NCBI GenBank assembly: GCA_016706365.1
Contig: JADJJU010000013.1
Location: forward strand, 1-62,661
DNA length: 62,661 nucleotides
Source: Saprospiraceae bacterium
Lineage (GTDB): Bacteria > Bacteroidota > Bacteroidia > Chitinophagales > Saprospiraceae
Reading direction: 5' to 3'
This document shows positions 14,340-23,060 of this stretch, one piece after another. The stretch's first letter is position 1. The number at the start of each line of letters is the position of its first letter. The notes below the pieces were generated by a model. That model had not been told where the DNA came from, did no database searches, and was given only the letters and a program-made list of their open reading frames with translations. Both the position numbers and the translations under genes were made by a program.

Positions 14340-15257
14340 ATGTTTGGCTCGATTTTTCAAGTGAATATCAAATTATTAATTATTCTTTTATTACCAATGT
14401 TTTGGGTAATACCTGTCTTCAGTCAGTCCTGGATTACTGAGGTACATGTAATTTCACAACAATTATTGGATCCCGAACTAAGCAGGGAAACAAAGGAAGA
14501 ATTGATTGCAAAGTTTGAAGTGTTAATAGGAGAGCATTCCATGGATGCAGATTTTATAAGAATTTCTCTGGAGGATGCACCAGTTTTTCAGGATGTCATT
14601 TCGCCTGACAGCAGTTTTCGGATTATAACTGCACATGCGATGATTGATAAGGATGAATATCTATACTACGGTGGATTGTATGACGCTTCGAGCAAGCAAT
14701 TTATTCCATTTAAGCAGGATGCATTTTTAATGGATAAATTTGACAAGCAGACATTTTCTTTTGCGTCCTGGTATGGAGCGGTTTATTATGGAGTTTATCC
14801 TTTTAAAAAAGGCAGGAAGACAGCTTATTTATTATTTGGAATACAAAATGTTGATTATTTCACCCGGATGAAGGTCATGGATGTTTTATGGAAAGACGAA
14901 GACACATGGAAGCTGGGCAAAAGCGTTTTTCAATATCAGTCTGAAAAAATGAGTGAAGCTGACACTTTAAGCCGGTTTTACCAGGTCTATGCCGCTGAGG
15001 CTCCAATCGTCATGAATTATGATGAAAATGAAGGAATGATCGTATTCGATCATCTGATGCCAATCAAAGGTATGTACCCCGGACAAGAAACTGCCTGGGT
15101 CCCGGATGGCACCTATAGTGGATTTAAATGGTCAAAAGGTTACTGGCGTTTTGTGGAAAAACTGGAGAATCAGGTACTTAATGAACCGCCCAGAGATTTT
15201 CCAGTTTTGGATAATAGAGAAAATAGAGATATTTTGGGGAGGCAAAAGAAACAATAA
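14340..15257 (+). CDS. Exported protein of unknown function
   Basis: About 305 residues from the ATG at 14340, 14 bp after the VWA stop; an in-frame TTG at 14322 overlapping that stop is an alternative. A hydrophobic segment (KLLIILLLPMFWVIPVFSQ) is a signal peptide, so the mature protein is periplasmic or outer-membrane associated. The body is rich in Tyr, Trp and Asp (YLYYGGLYDASSKQF, WYGAVYYGVYPF, AYLLFGIQNVDYF), suggesting a beta-rich fold. I do not recognise the family, although such proteins recur in Bacteroidota. Its position between the VWA gene and the esterase, with short gaps, suggests one operon. Confidence 0.75.
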   Translation: MFGSIFQVNIKLLIILLLPMFWVIPVFSQSWITEVHVISQQLLDPELSRETKEELIAKFEVLIGEHSMDADFIRISLEDAPVFQDVISPDSSFRIITAHAMIDKDEYLYYGGLYDASSKQFIPFKQDAFLMDKFDKQTFSFASWYGAVYYGVYPFKKGRKTAYLLFGIQNVDYFTRMKVMDVLWKDEDTWKLGKSVFQYQSEKMSEADTLSRFYQVYAAEAPIVMNYDENEGMIVFDHLMPIKGMYPGQETAWVPDGTYSGFKWSKGYWRFVEKLENQVLNEPPRDFPVLDNRENRDILGRQKKQ

Positions 15258-15274
15258 CCAAACTTAGCCCTCCA

Positions 15275-15934
15275 ATGCTTATTAATTACCATCGAATTAA
15301 GGTAAGCAAAACAGCTCATTATTGCACATATGGTGACCTTAACCAGGGTACAAAATGCATCTGGTTTGTATTCCACGGTTATGGCCAAACGGCAGCAGAA
15401 TTTATTGAGAATTTTAGTTTTTTGGATCCCAAAAAACATTTAGTCGTAGCCATTGAAGGTTTATCCAGATTTTACAGAGATGGTTTTGATGGTCCAGTTG
15501 CGGCATCCTGGATGACCAGAGCTGACAGATTGGATGAAATTGCAGATTATTCCAAGTTTATACAGGGTGTGTTTGAAGAATACACCAGGGAATTACCCAA
15601 TGAAGTGAAAGTGGTTTTATTTGGCTTTTCTCAGGGAGCCAGTACTGTTTATCGCTGGGTGACATCAAAATTTCCTTACTTTCATCATCTCGTCAATTGG
15701 GCCGGATGGATTCCGGAGGATATTAATTATGATGATTGCCGGGATTATCTGATGGCTAAGAAATCATACTTTGTATATGGTCTTGAAGACAAGTTTCTTC
15801 CTCAGGAAAGAGTTAATTCTCTTCATGATTTTGTCCATGAAAAAAATCTGAATGTGGAATTTTTGCATTTTGATGGGAAGCATGAGGTGTTTGTTCCGTT
15901 TTTGAAAACGTTTATTAGTAAGAGGATTAAGTAG
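15275..15934 (+). CDS. Alpha/beta-hydrolase, carboxylesterase/phospholipase type
   Basis: 219 residues. The oxyanion segment FHGYGQTAAEF, the nucleophile elbow GFSQGAS (GxSxG), an acidic residue at YGLEDKFLP and the histidine at DGKHEVF make a complete catalytic triad. Length and order resemble the cytoplasmic esterases related to YpfH. It starts 17 bp after the preceding gene and is the last of four co-directional genes. The substrate is unknown. A pair of palindromic repeats follows. Confidence 0.85.
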   Translation: MLINYHRIKVSKTAHYCTYGDLNQGTKCIWFVFHGYGQTAAEFIENFSFLDPKKHLVVAIEGLSRFYRDGFDGPVAASWMTRADRLDEIADYSKFIQGVFEEYTRELPNEVKVVLFGFSQGASTVYRWVTSKFPYFHHLVNWAGWIPEDINYDDCRDYLMAKKSYFVYGLEDKFLPQERVNSLHDFVHEKNLNVEFLHFDGKHEVFVPFLKTFISKRIK

Positions 15935-15950
15935 TTATACTTTTTAGTTC

Positions 15951-16135
15951 CTCAGAGTAGCTTTCAGCTACGATCTTAGAAGTTCAAACTAGCTTATTTG
16001 TGTGAGTGCCGCAGCTGAAAGCTACGGGAAGCGATGCTTTTGGGTCGTTTGTTGCTCTGAGTAGCTTTCAGCTACGAGCTTAGTAGTTCTGTTCCAGCTT
16101 TCTTATGTGATTGCCGTAGCTGGAAGCTACAAGAC
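15951..16135. repeat. BIME-like pair of palindromic units (GTAGCTTTCAGCTAC)
   Basis: Two units about 106 bp apart (15951-16030, 16056-16133). Each begins with the palindrome GTAGCTTTCAGCTAC and ends with a reverse-oriented partner (GCAGCTGAAAGCTACGG, or GTAGCTGGAAGCTAC). The ends of a unit can pair with each other, and each end can also fold alone. This resembles bacterial interspersed mosaic elements. Confidence 0.75.
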
Positions 16136-16148
16136 GCAGTGTGTGAAA

Positions 16149-16484
16149 TTAAAGTGGCAAAGTCTCCAGAAAACTATACTCCTTATTCTCCCAGTCGATG
16201 TGACAGCAATAAGTATCCGGTCCATTGGAGATGCATAAGTATGGTACCCTCAAAGTATAATTATACTGGGCTGCTTGTTGAAAGGTGGAATTGGTGATTT
16301 TTACTTCCGGGTTTTTGAATTCAAATAACATGTAAGGCTGTAAATCTTTGTCGTAGAGAACAAGGTCAAACCGTTTTTGCTTTTGATAAACATGTATCCG
16401 CTTTTCTATTGCAATTCTTGATAAAGGCCAATGATTAGCCAGCATGGCTACAAATAATTGACGTATCCATTCCTCCCCGGTCAT
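16149..16484 (-). CDS. HsdR N-terminal-type nuclease domain protein
   Basis: 111 residues from the only ATG, at 16484. RFDLVLYDKD followed by LFEFKNPE forms the D..ExK core of a PD-(D/E)xK nuclease. VPYLCISNGPDTYCCHID matches the type I restriction HsdR N-terminal domain proteins of Bacteroidota, usually about 145-150 residues. The frame is open and homologous further upstream (TIWDPIRKKWI) to about 16583, but contains no ATG, GTG, TTG or CTG. Either an unusual start (ATT) is used or the true start was lost. No methylase or specificity gene is adjacent, so a restriction role is doubtful. A terminator of the upstream gene at 16647-16678 limits how far the gene can extend. Confidence 0.75.
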   Translation of the reverse strand: MTGEEWIRQLFVAMLANHWPLSRIAIEKRIHVYQKQKRFDLVLYDKDLQPYMLFEFKNPEVKITNSTFQQAAQYNYTLRVPYLCISNGPDTYCCHIDWENKEYSFLETLPL

Positions 16485-16646
16485 GATAATCCATTTCTTG
16501 CGGATAGGGTCCCAGATTGTCTGAGGACTATTGTCTGTATTAATTTTTAATGCAGGTAAGTAGTCTTGAAGAGGGGAGAGAATAGAATTTTCTTCAATTA
16601 GGCAAGATTTTAGCTCAGGACCAGAGAGGTAAAAGTAAATGTATTG

Positions 16647-16678
16647 AAAAAAAGTCGGCTATCTGACAGACAGTCGAC
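16647..16678 (-). terminator. Terminator of rocD
   Basis: On the minus strand a GTCG.CT...AG.CGAC stem (16654-16678) is followed by seven U (16647-16653). It lies about 50 bp after the rocD stop. Confidence 0.7.
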
Positions 16679-16725
16679 CATTAAATATTCTAAAAACTAA
16701 TATTTTAATAATCATATACTTTATT

Positions 16726-17973
16726 TCATGATTTCACATGACTCTTAAAAGTCCTGATAATGATATCGATACAATCATGCAATTGTTCTTCAGTGATGAC
16801 AAGGGGCGGAGCAAATCTTATGATGTTACCGTGCGTAGGTTTTGCAAGCAAACCATTTGCAGCTAATTCCATACAAATATTCCAGGCAGTTTTGCTGTCT
16901 TCTGAATCATTTACAATAATTGCGTTCAGCAAACCCATACCTCTGACCAGGACAGCCAAATCATATTTGTCTACCAGTTCAGTTTGGATTCTATGACGGA
17001 AGATTTCTCCCAGTTCTGCTGCATTTTCTGAAAGTTTTTCATCGAGGATTACCTGAAGGGATTCTAATGCCACTGCACAAGCAATCGGGTTTCCTCCATA
17101 TGTGGAGCCATGCTCACCCGGTTTGATAGTCAGCATAATTTCATCATCAGCAAGGATAGCAGCAACCGGATAGACTCCACCGGCAAGAGCTTTGCCAAGA
17201 ATTAAGATATCAGGATGAATACCGAAATGATCACAACAAATCATTTTTCCAGTCCTCCCAACTCCTGTCTGAATCTCATCTGCAATGAACAAGACATTCT
17301 TTTCCTTACACATTCTGTACGCATCCGGAATATAGTTGCTGTCAGGAACAACAACTCCTGCCTCACCCTGAATGGGCTCGAACATAAACCCGGCTACTTG
17401 CGGATCTTCCAACGCTGTGGCAAGTGCGCTCAGGTCATTGTAAGGAATGACCATATAACCCGGGACAAATGGGCCAAATCCCCCTGTACTTGATGGATCC
17501 GTTGAAGCAGAAATGGCAGCCATCGTGCGGCCATGAAAATTACCGCTAAGGAATATGATTTTTGCCTGATTTACAGGAACACCTTTTACTTTGTATGCCC
17601 ACTTTCTGCAAAGCTTCACTGCAGTTTCCACGCCTTCCGCACCAGTATTCATGGGAAGCACCTTGTCATATCCGAATAACTTAGTGATGTATTCTTCATA
17701 AGTTCCCAGCTTATCGTTGTGAAAGGCACGACTTGTTAAAGCCAGCGTCTGAGCCTGGGAAATCATCGCGTCAATTATTCTCGGATGACAATGCCCCTGA
17801 TTGACTGCTGAATAAGCGGATAGAAAGTCATAATATTGTTTTCCCTCAACGTCCCAAACATACACGCCTTCGCCTTTAGATAGTACAACAGGTAATGGAT
17901 GGTAATTATGTGCTCCATATTTATCTTCTAATTGGATTAAGACTTCGCTTGTCGTGGATGTTTTAGTCATCAT
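16726..17973 (-). CDS. rocD: Ornithine aminotransferase
   Basis: 415 residues, a class III PLP aminotransferase. Seen: YDFLSAYSAVNQGHCHP near the start, the cofactor-phosphate loop MNTGAEGVETAVKL, FHGRTMAAISAS, the PLP-ring aspartate in FIADEIQTGVGRTGK, and the Schiff-base lysine in ILGKALAGGVYP. The GAEGVETA and AYSAVNQGH segments are characteristic of ornithine-oxo-acid transaminase. It converts ornithine and 2-oxoglutarate to glutamate semialdehyde and glutamate in arginine/proline metabolism. Cytoplasmic, apparently monocistronic, with its own terminator. Confidence 0.96.
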   Translation of the reverse strand: MMTKTSTTSEVLIQLEDKYGAHNYHPLPVVLSKGEGVYVWDVEGKQYYDFLSAYSAVNQGHCHPRIIDAMISQAQTLALTSRAFHNDKLGTYEEYITKLFGYDKVLPMNTGAEGVETAVKLCRKWAYKVKGVPVNQAKIIFLSGNFHGRTMAAISASTDPSSTGGFGPFVPGYMVIPYNDLSALATALEDPQVAGFMFEPIQGEAGVVVPDSNYIPDAYRMCKEKNVLFIADEIQTGVGRTGKMICCDHFGIHPDILILGKALAGGVYPVAAILADDEIMLTIKPGEHGSTYGGNPIACAVALESLQVILDEKLSENAAELGEIFRHRIQTELVDKYDLAVLVRGMGLLNAIIVNDSEDSKTAWNICMELAANGLLAKPTHGNIIRFAPPLVITEEQLHDCIDIIIRTFKSHVKS

Positions 17974-18132
17974 AGTATATAGAATTTAATTCAGGGACAA
18001 AATTGGCATCTTAAAGTGGATTAAAGAAATTTTGGAGAGCTTTTCCCTTATTGATAGCTATTTTGAAGTAAAATAGTAATTCACTATCAATTGTTTACAA
18101 CAGTACAAGCGAGTTGATGTCTAAATGAATCC

Positions 18133-18466
18133 CCTCTATGGATTTATTTTTCCCATTTTCCCATTTCCCATTTCACTTTCACCATTCACTATTTAATATA
18201 TCCCATATACCATTTCCCATTGACTTTTCATTTTACTCTTCACAATTCACAATTCACAATTCACATCCCACACCATCACTATTTACTATTCACTATTTAC
18301 TATTCACTATTACTATTTACCATTCACCATTCACCATTCACCATTCACCATTCACCATTCACCATTCACTATTCACCATTCACTATTCACCATTCACTAT
18401 TCACCATTCACCATTTACAATTCACCATTCACCATTCACCATTCACAATTCACAAATTACCCTTCT
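18133..18466. repeat. Heptanucleotide tract (CATTCAC)n
   Basis: The interval between rocD and the DinB gene is dominated by heptamers CATTCAC, CATTTAC, AATTCAC and TATTCAC. The best-ordered part, 18320-18460, has near-perfect 7-bp phase. Apparent open frames here are artefacts of the repeat. 17974-18132 shows nothing recognisable. Confidence 0.9.
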
Positions 18467-18564
18467 ACAAGTTTTTTCATTTTTTTCTGAAAGGCTCCTG
18501 ACACAGGGTTGTCATATGGGGGTACTTTCTTTGTGTTATTAAATCATTATAAAAGCATATAATC

Positions 18565-19071
18565 ATGGAAACATTAAATGAAGTTCAAAATGTAGGTACT
18601 CAGAGCCAGCAAGTTATTACTGCTACAGAATTGCTGGAGCATTGGCAGGGACATCGGGGGTTGACAAGAAGATTGATCGAAGTATATCCGGAGGAACATT
18701 TATTCACACACAGCATCGGAGGCATGCGTCCCTTCAGCGATTTAGTTCTTGAATTATTGGCTATTGCGGGTCCCGGGTTGCAGGAAATTGTGAGTGGCAA
18801 AACAACAAAATTGGATGAGCATCGGGTACACGACAATAGTAAAGCAAAATTACTTGAAATGTGGGATGAGCAGACGGAGATCATCAACTCAAATTTCATA
18901 CAAATTTCTTTAAGCAGGTTCCATGAAACAATTAAAACTTTCGGTGAATATGAAAATACTGTAATTTCAAATATTTTATATTTCATTGATAATGAGATAC
19001 ATCATAGAGGTCAGGCATATGTTTATCTCCGTTCATTGGGTATTGAGCCTCCCTATTTTTGGGAGAGGTAA
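18565..19071 (+). CDS. DinB-family four-helix protein
   Basis: 168 residues with the DinB/YfiT layout of three spaced histidines that can bind a metal: one near HWQGHRG (about residue 27-30), the helix with RFHETIKTFGEY, and DNEIHHRGQAYVYLRSLG near the C terminus. DinB-like proteins are putative thiol-dependent metalloenzymes or transferases, cytoplasmic, often stress-induced. The substrate is unknown. It lies upstream of the release-factor-like and hibernation-factor-like genes in the same direction, but a 250-bp gap with no recognisable features separates them. Confidence 0.85.
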   Translation: METLNEVQNVGTQSQQVITATELLEHWQGHRGLTRRLIEVYPEEHLFTHSIGGMRPFSDLVLELLAIAGPGLQEIVSGKTTKLDEHRVHDNSKAKLLEMWDEQTEIINSNFIQISLSRFHETIKTFGEYENTVISNILYFIDNEIHHRGQAYVYLRSLGIEPPYFWER

Positions 19072-19361
19072 GATTTGGAAATTACATAAATTAATTTGGT
19101 GCTTCCGGGCGAAATTGCTGGTAAAGTTGAATGCAGGGCATTTAATTTTATCAGCTCTTTCATTTAAACACGTACCTACGACGTGGCAATAGTAAAATCT
19201 CTGAATAATGTAATTTCTATCCATTTATGTGTAATGTAATTTGTTTGGATTGTTGCAATCTTTACAGCGACTCCCAAATTCCAGCCTGAGTTCCAGAAGG
19301 CCCGGGAGCTATTTAATTACCAATGGCACTTATGCCATACAATTTTCGCAATTATCATCGT

Positions 19362-20406
19362 ATGAAATTATTTAAAGAAGAACATTTGAAAGATTTGCTC
19401 GCTGTGGAGCAAGGCCCCTGTATTTCTGTTTACATGCCTACGCACAGATCACATCCTGAGAATCAGCAAGATCATATAAAATTTAAGAATCTTATTAAAG
19501 ACCTTGAAAAGTCTTTATCTGAAAAGTACACAAATGCTGAGGTTAGTGAGTTAATGGAACCATTCCACGAGCTAGATAGCCGCTGATAGTTTTCATACAA
19601 AACCTTTGCGTCAATATCTTCAGTCTGTGGACAGATATCATATTTTGGGAGTCAATCTTCACGAAGCAAAGTTGTATGAAGGAAACAGATATTCCATCAC
19701 TGAAGTGCCACTAGATAACGAGATGCCGGTTACGATTGAAGACGCGCTGGGTGAAGAGCTTACTGAACCACATTTGACATCCGCTTCATATGGAGGTGCA
19801 GGCCAGGGAACTTCAAGTATGTTTCATGGACATGGAAGCAAAAACGATGAAGTGGATAAAGATGCTGAGAAATTTTTCCGGACTATATCAACCCTCATTC
19901 ATGAAAAATATTCCAAGCCTTCAGGACTTCCTTTGATATTGGCGACTTTACCGGAACACAAAAACATGTTTTTTAAAGTGAGCAATAATTCATTGCTGCT
20001 GGAAACAAGCATTGATGTTGTGCCAGAAACAGTTCCCAGAGAAAAGCTGATTCAAATGGCATGGGAAATTATGGAACCTGCATACCTGGCTGAACTGGAC
20101 AAATTATCGGAGTCTTTTTCTCAGTCCAAGAATGACAAATTGGGAAGTGATTCTATCAATGAAATATCCAAGGCTGCATTTGAAGGAAGAGTAGATACTT
20201 TATTAATTGAAGCAGATAAGATAGTGGCAGGCAAAATTGATCCTGAAAGCGGCAAAATAAAAGGTGCTGATATTAATCAGCCTGATACAGATGATCTTCT
20301 GGATGATTTGGGTGAATTAGTCCTAAAAATGGGTGGAAAAGTTAAGATTCTTCCTCAGGATAGAATGCCGGTTCAAACCGGAATAGCTGCTATTTTTCGT
20401 TATTAA
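19362..20406 (+). pseudogene. BaeRF-type (archaeo-eukaryotic release-factor-like) protein with internal deletion
   Basis: The first part (ATG 19362, MKLFKEEHLKDLL, CISVYMPTHRSHPENQQD) ends at TGA 19584-19586. The second, in a different frame, resumes with SFHTKPLRQYLQSVDRYHILGVNL and continues to 20406. Relatives have about 50 residues between these points (the FW..SDGLAVF region), which are missing. GATAG occurs on both sides of the junction, so a deletion between short repeats with frame loss is the simplest account. The family resembles eRF1/aRF1 and is thought to act on ribosomes. The next gene, 27 bp on, is a hibernation-factor homologue, consistent with a ribosome-linked role. The second part could restart at an internal codon. 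Confidence 0.75.
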
Positions 20407-20432
20407 CCGACCGCCAAGCAAAAAAGGAAATC

Positions 20433-20741
20433 ATGAAAATACAGGTAAATACAGATAGCCTTGTGGATGGTAACCAAGGCAGGATAGATTCCGTAAGTGC
20501 ATCTGTAACAAGAGGCATGGATCGTTTTAAGGATCAAATAACAAGAATTGAAGTTCATCTGTCAGCTGATAAACCAAGTGCCATGGCTGAACAACAATGT
20601 GCTCTTGAAGTCCGGATCGAAAACAGGCAGCCGATCACTGTGACACATAAAGCTCCTTCTTCTGATTTGGCTGTTAAAGGAGCAATCGAGAAAATGAAAT
20701 CAGCGTTAGTTCGATCTAACGGCCGGAACAAACCATTTTAA
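20433..20741 (+). CDS. Ribosome hibernation factor (HPF/RaiA-like)
   Basis: 102 residues, a single domain of the YfiA/HPF S30AE type: MKIQVNTDSLVDG strand, a helix around SVSASVTRGMDRFKDQITRIEVHLSAD, ALEVRIENRQPITVTHKAP, and a basic C-terminal helix. Such proteins sit in the decoding centre of the 30S subunit and idle ribosomes in starvation. It is short, like HPF rather than long HPF. It lies 27 bp after the BaeRF remnant and probably shares its transcript. An AATAAA-tccggg-TTTATT hairpin follows the stop at about 20740-20757. The remainder to 21078 holds nothing I recognise. Confidence 0.82.
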   Translation: MKIQVNTDSLVDGNQGRIDSVSASVTRGMDRFKDQITRIEVHLSADKPSAMAEQQCALEVRIENRQPITVTHKAPSSDLAVKGAIEKMKSALVRSNGRNKPF

Positions 20742-21078
20742 TAAATCCGGGTTTATTCAAGAGTTATAACAGATGAAAATTATAACTTATTAGAAAAGAA
20801 GTGTAATACTATACATACAAAAGTAAGACACCTTTGTGAAGGATTCTGATTCAAACCTGTTCAGCTATATTTTTTTACTGACTGAGTCATAATGTGCCTG
20901 ATTTTAATCATGTGAATGATAAATTTTCATCTAAAATCATGACAAGTATGGCCTGGAGCTCTTATTATATCATGGCTTGGTAAATCAAGCTGTGAAGGTT
21001 TTCTTTTTTAATTACAAATAAGTAAATGCTGTTACACAGCATTCTTAATATTTCGATAACTATAAAAACAAATTTGAT

Positions 21079-21906
21079 ATGACAAATTCGAAATTTCTTT
21101 CTGGTCTGATGATGTTGGTTTTAGCAGCAAGTATGCTCATGTCCAGCAGTTGCAAAAAAGATGATCCGGATCCTGAATCTTATGTTTATAATCTACAAGT
21201 AAAAGATCAATTGGGTATAACCGGGAATGTAACTTTTACTAAGAAGTCTGCAACCGTGACTACGATAACTATCAGAGTGAACGGTGCTTCTGCTAAGAGT
21301 CATCCTGCCCATATTCACGCTAATTCTATTGCAGAGGGAGGACCAATAGTATTATCTCTCAATGATGTAAGTGCTTCTGGCACCAGCGTTACTGATGTGA
21401 CAATGCTGGATGATAACTCTGCGATTACGTACGAGCAACTTATCAATTTTGACGGATATTTAAATGTGCATGAAAGTGCTACGGAATTGGGAATAATAGT
21501 GGCTCAGGCAGATATTGGAGGAAACGAATTAACTGCTACCAGTAAATCATACAATCTTGCAGCAGTAAATGCTTCAGGTGTAAATGGTACAGCATTATTC
21601 CAAAAACGTAAGGATAATTCTACTATGGTGACCCTTACCATGACAGGATTGATTTCCGGGACTCAATATCCTGCAAACATCCATTTAGGTTCTGTGGAAT
21701 CTATAGGAGGCGGACCAGTTAGACGTGCCTTAAACAATATCGATGGCACCACTGGGAAAAGTGTTACCAATATTAGCTCCCTTGATGATAATACAGCAAT
21801 TACTTATGATAACTGGCTTTTGTATGATGGATATATCGCTGTAAGAAGTGCAGTTTTAAATCCTGTAGTTATCAGTCAGGGTAATATCGGAAGTAACAGT
21901 AATTAA
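21079..21906 (+). CDS. Lipoprotein with two CHRD-like domains
   Basis: 275 residues. A signal peptide with lipobox (MSSSC-KK, Cys about 25) marks a lipoprotein. Two repeats of about 115 residues follow; each has a strand-rich start (ITGNVTFTKK / VNGTALFQKR), a PAHIHANSI or PANIHLGSV motif, and a DGYLNVHES or DGYIAVRSA segment. These match the CHRD domain, first described in chordin and found in many bacterial surface proteins. The second copy has lost the first His of the HxH-like motif. Role unknown; surface-anchored binding is likely. A terminator at 22060-22087 ends the unit. Confidence 0.85.
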   Translation: MTNSKFLSGLMMLVLAASMLMSSSCKKDDPDPESYVYNLQVKDQLGITGNVTFTKKSATVTTITIRVNGASAKSHPAHIHANSIAEGGPIVLSLNDVSASGTSVTDVTMLDDNSAITYEQLINFDGYLNVHESATELGIIVAQADIGGNELTATSKSYNLAAVNASGVNGTALFQKRKDNSTMVTLTMTGLISGTQYPANIHLGSVESIGGGPVRRALNNIDGTTGKSVTNISSLDDNTAITYDNWLLYDGYIAVRSAVLNPVVISQGNIGSNSN

Positions 21907-22059
21907 TAGTTTTCTCTTTTCAATGTAAGGAAACTCAAGATTCATACGACTCGATTTCGGCTTAATTTTAATTGGGCTTTCCGGAATTCAAAATTTCACG
22001 AAGGTGGATGCTTGAAAGAAATCGAACTAAGACTATATGCACAGAATCATATGGCCGAG

Positions 22060-22087
22060 CCTGCTCTCCCGGAAGAGCGGGTTTTTT
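22060..22087 (+). terminator. Terminator between CHRD lipoprotein and hydrolase genes
   Basis: CCTGCTCT (22060-22067) and AGAGCGGG (22074-22081) form an 8-bp stem with one G-U pair, followed by six T. It lies upstream of the ATG at 22120, which argues against an earlier start for the next gene. Confidence 0.75.
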
Positions 22088-22119
22088 ATATACTTAATTT
22101 AACTCAAAAATTAATTGTT

Positions 22120-22986
22120 ATGGCCACTACAGGATTGAACTTGCAGATAAATGTTAATAACAACCTTATATGTTATGATGACCAGGGAGACGGTAATATT
22201 CCGGTAATATTTATTCATGGCTTTCCATTTGATAAAACAATGTGGGAACCACAAAGAGACTACTTTAGAATGGCTCACAGAGTCATTTCATATGATATTC
22301 AAGGTTTTGGAAGATCAACATGTAATTTGGAAGAAGCAAGCATGGATATTTTTGCAGATGATTTAATAAACCTTATGGATGCGCTGAATATTAAAAATGC
22401 CGTGGTTTGTGGTCTGTCAATGGGAGGATTTATTGCACTCAATGCTATCAACAGATATCCGCAGAGATTTGCAGGACTCGTATTGTGCGATACACAGTGC
22501 ATCGCTGATTCTCCTGAAACGCGTGAAAAAAGAATGGATACTATCAGGGTGATAGAAAAAGATGGTTTGCAGGAGTTTACAAAATCCTTCATTCCAAATA
22601 TTTTCCATGAGAACACATTCAACGATAATAAAAATCTTATTAAAAGAATTGAAGCCATCATTATGTCCAATAATGAGAAGACAGTTATCAAGGGAATGAA
22701 AGCCCTTGCCAGCAGGATGGAGACTTGTTCTTCATTAAGTGCTATCACTGTTCCAACCTTGATAATTTGTGGAAGTGATGATAAAATTACTCCGGTTGAA
22801 CAATCTGAGGCTATGCTGGAGTCTATTCCGAACGCATCATTGAAAGTTATAGAAGAAGCAGGACATTTATCCAATTTGGAACAATCTGATGAATTCAATC
22901 ATCATTTGGAAAATTTCATGTTTGAATATTTACCTTCTTTGAATACTGTAAACAATCTGGATTCTGAAGAAGAAAAGATCTGGTGA
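22120..22986 (+). CDS. Alpha/beta-fold hydrolase
   Basis: 288 residues from the ATG at 22120. The frame is open to 22012, but that part contains a terminator hairpin and looks non-coding. Oxyanion segment IFIHGFPFDKTMW, nucleophile elbow GLSMGGF (GxSxG), aspartate at ICGSDDKITP and histidine at EEAGHLSNLEQ give a complete triad. It resembles the 3-oxoadipate enol-lactonase/haloperoxidase-like branch; the true substrate is unknown. Cytoplasmic, single gene, convergent with the O-acyltransferase gene, and separated from it by a hairpin of period-7 repeats. Confidence 0.88.
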   Translation: MATTGLNLQINVNNNLICYDDQGDGNIPVIFIHGFPFDKTMWEPQRDYFRMAHRVISYDIQGFGRSTCNLEEASMDIFADDLINLMDALNIKNAVVCGLSMGGFIALNAINRYPQRFAGLVLCDTQCIADSPETREKRMDTIRVIEKDGLQEFTKSFIPNIFHENTFNDNKNLIKRIEAIIMSNNEKTVIKGMKALASRMETCSSLSAITVPTLIICGSDDKITPVEQSEAMLESIPNASLKVIEEAGHLSNLEQSDEFNHHLENFMFEYLPSLNTVNNLDSEEEKIW

Positions 22987-22998
22987 AATTTGAAGGTA

Positions 22999-23056
22999 GA
23001 AGTTAGAAGTTAGAAATTAGAAGAATTTAAATTCTAACTTCTAATTTCTAACTTCT
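22999..23056. terminator. Large AT-rich inverted repeat between convergent genes
   Basis: Heptamer variants of TTAGAAG on the left and CTTCTAA on the right face each other around 23027-23031. The result is a long hairpin with a small bulge that can act as a bidirectional terminator for the hydrolase and MBOAT genes. It is built from the 7-bp-period repeats seen elsewhere. Confidence 0.65.
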
Positions 23057-23060
23057 GACT

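Noticed and set aside
18138..18542. Frames rich in His-Ser-Pro-Phe-Thr-Ile heptads
   Set aside because: Pure translation of the CATTCAC repeat; a 7-bp period gives a 7-residue repeat in all frames.
22012..22119. N-terminal extension of the alpha/beta-hydrolase
   Set aside because: Contains a clear terminator hairpin and no conserved sequence.
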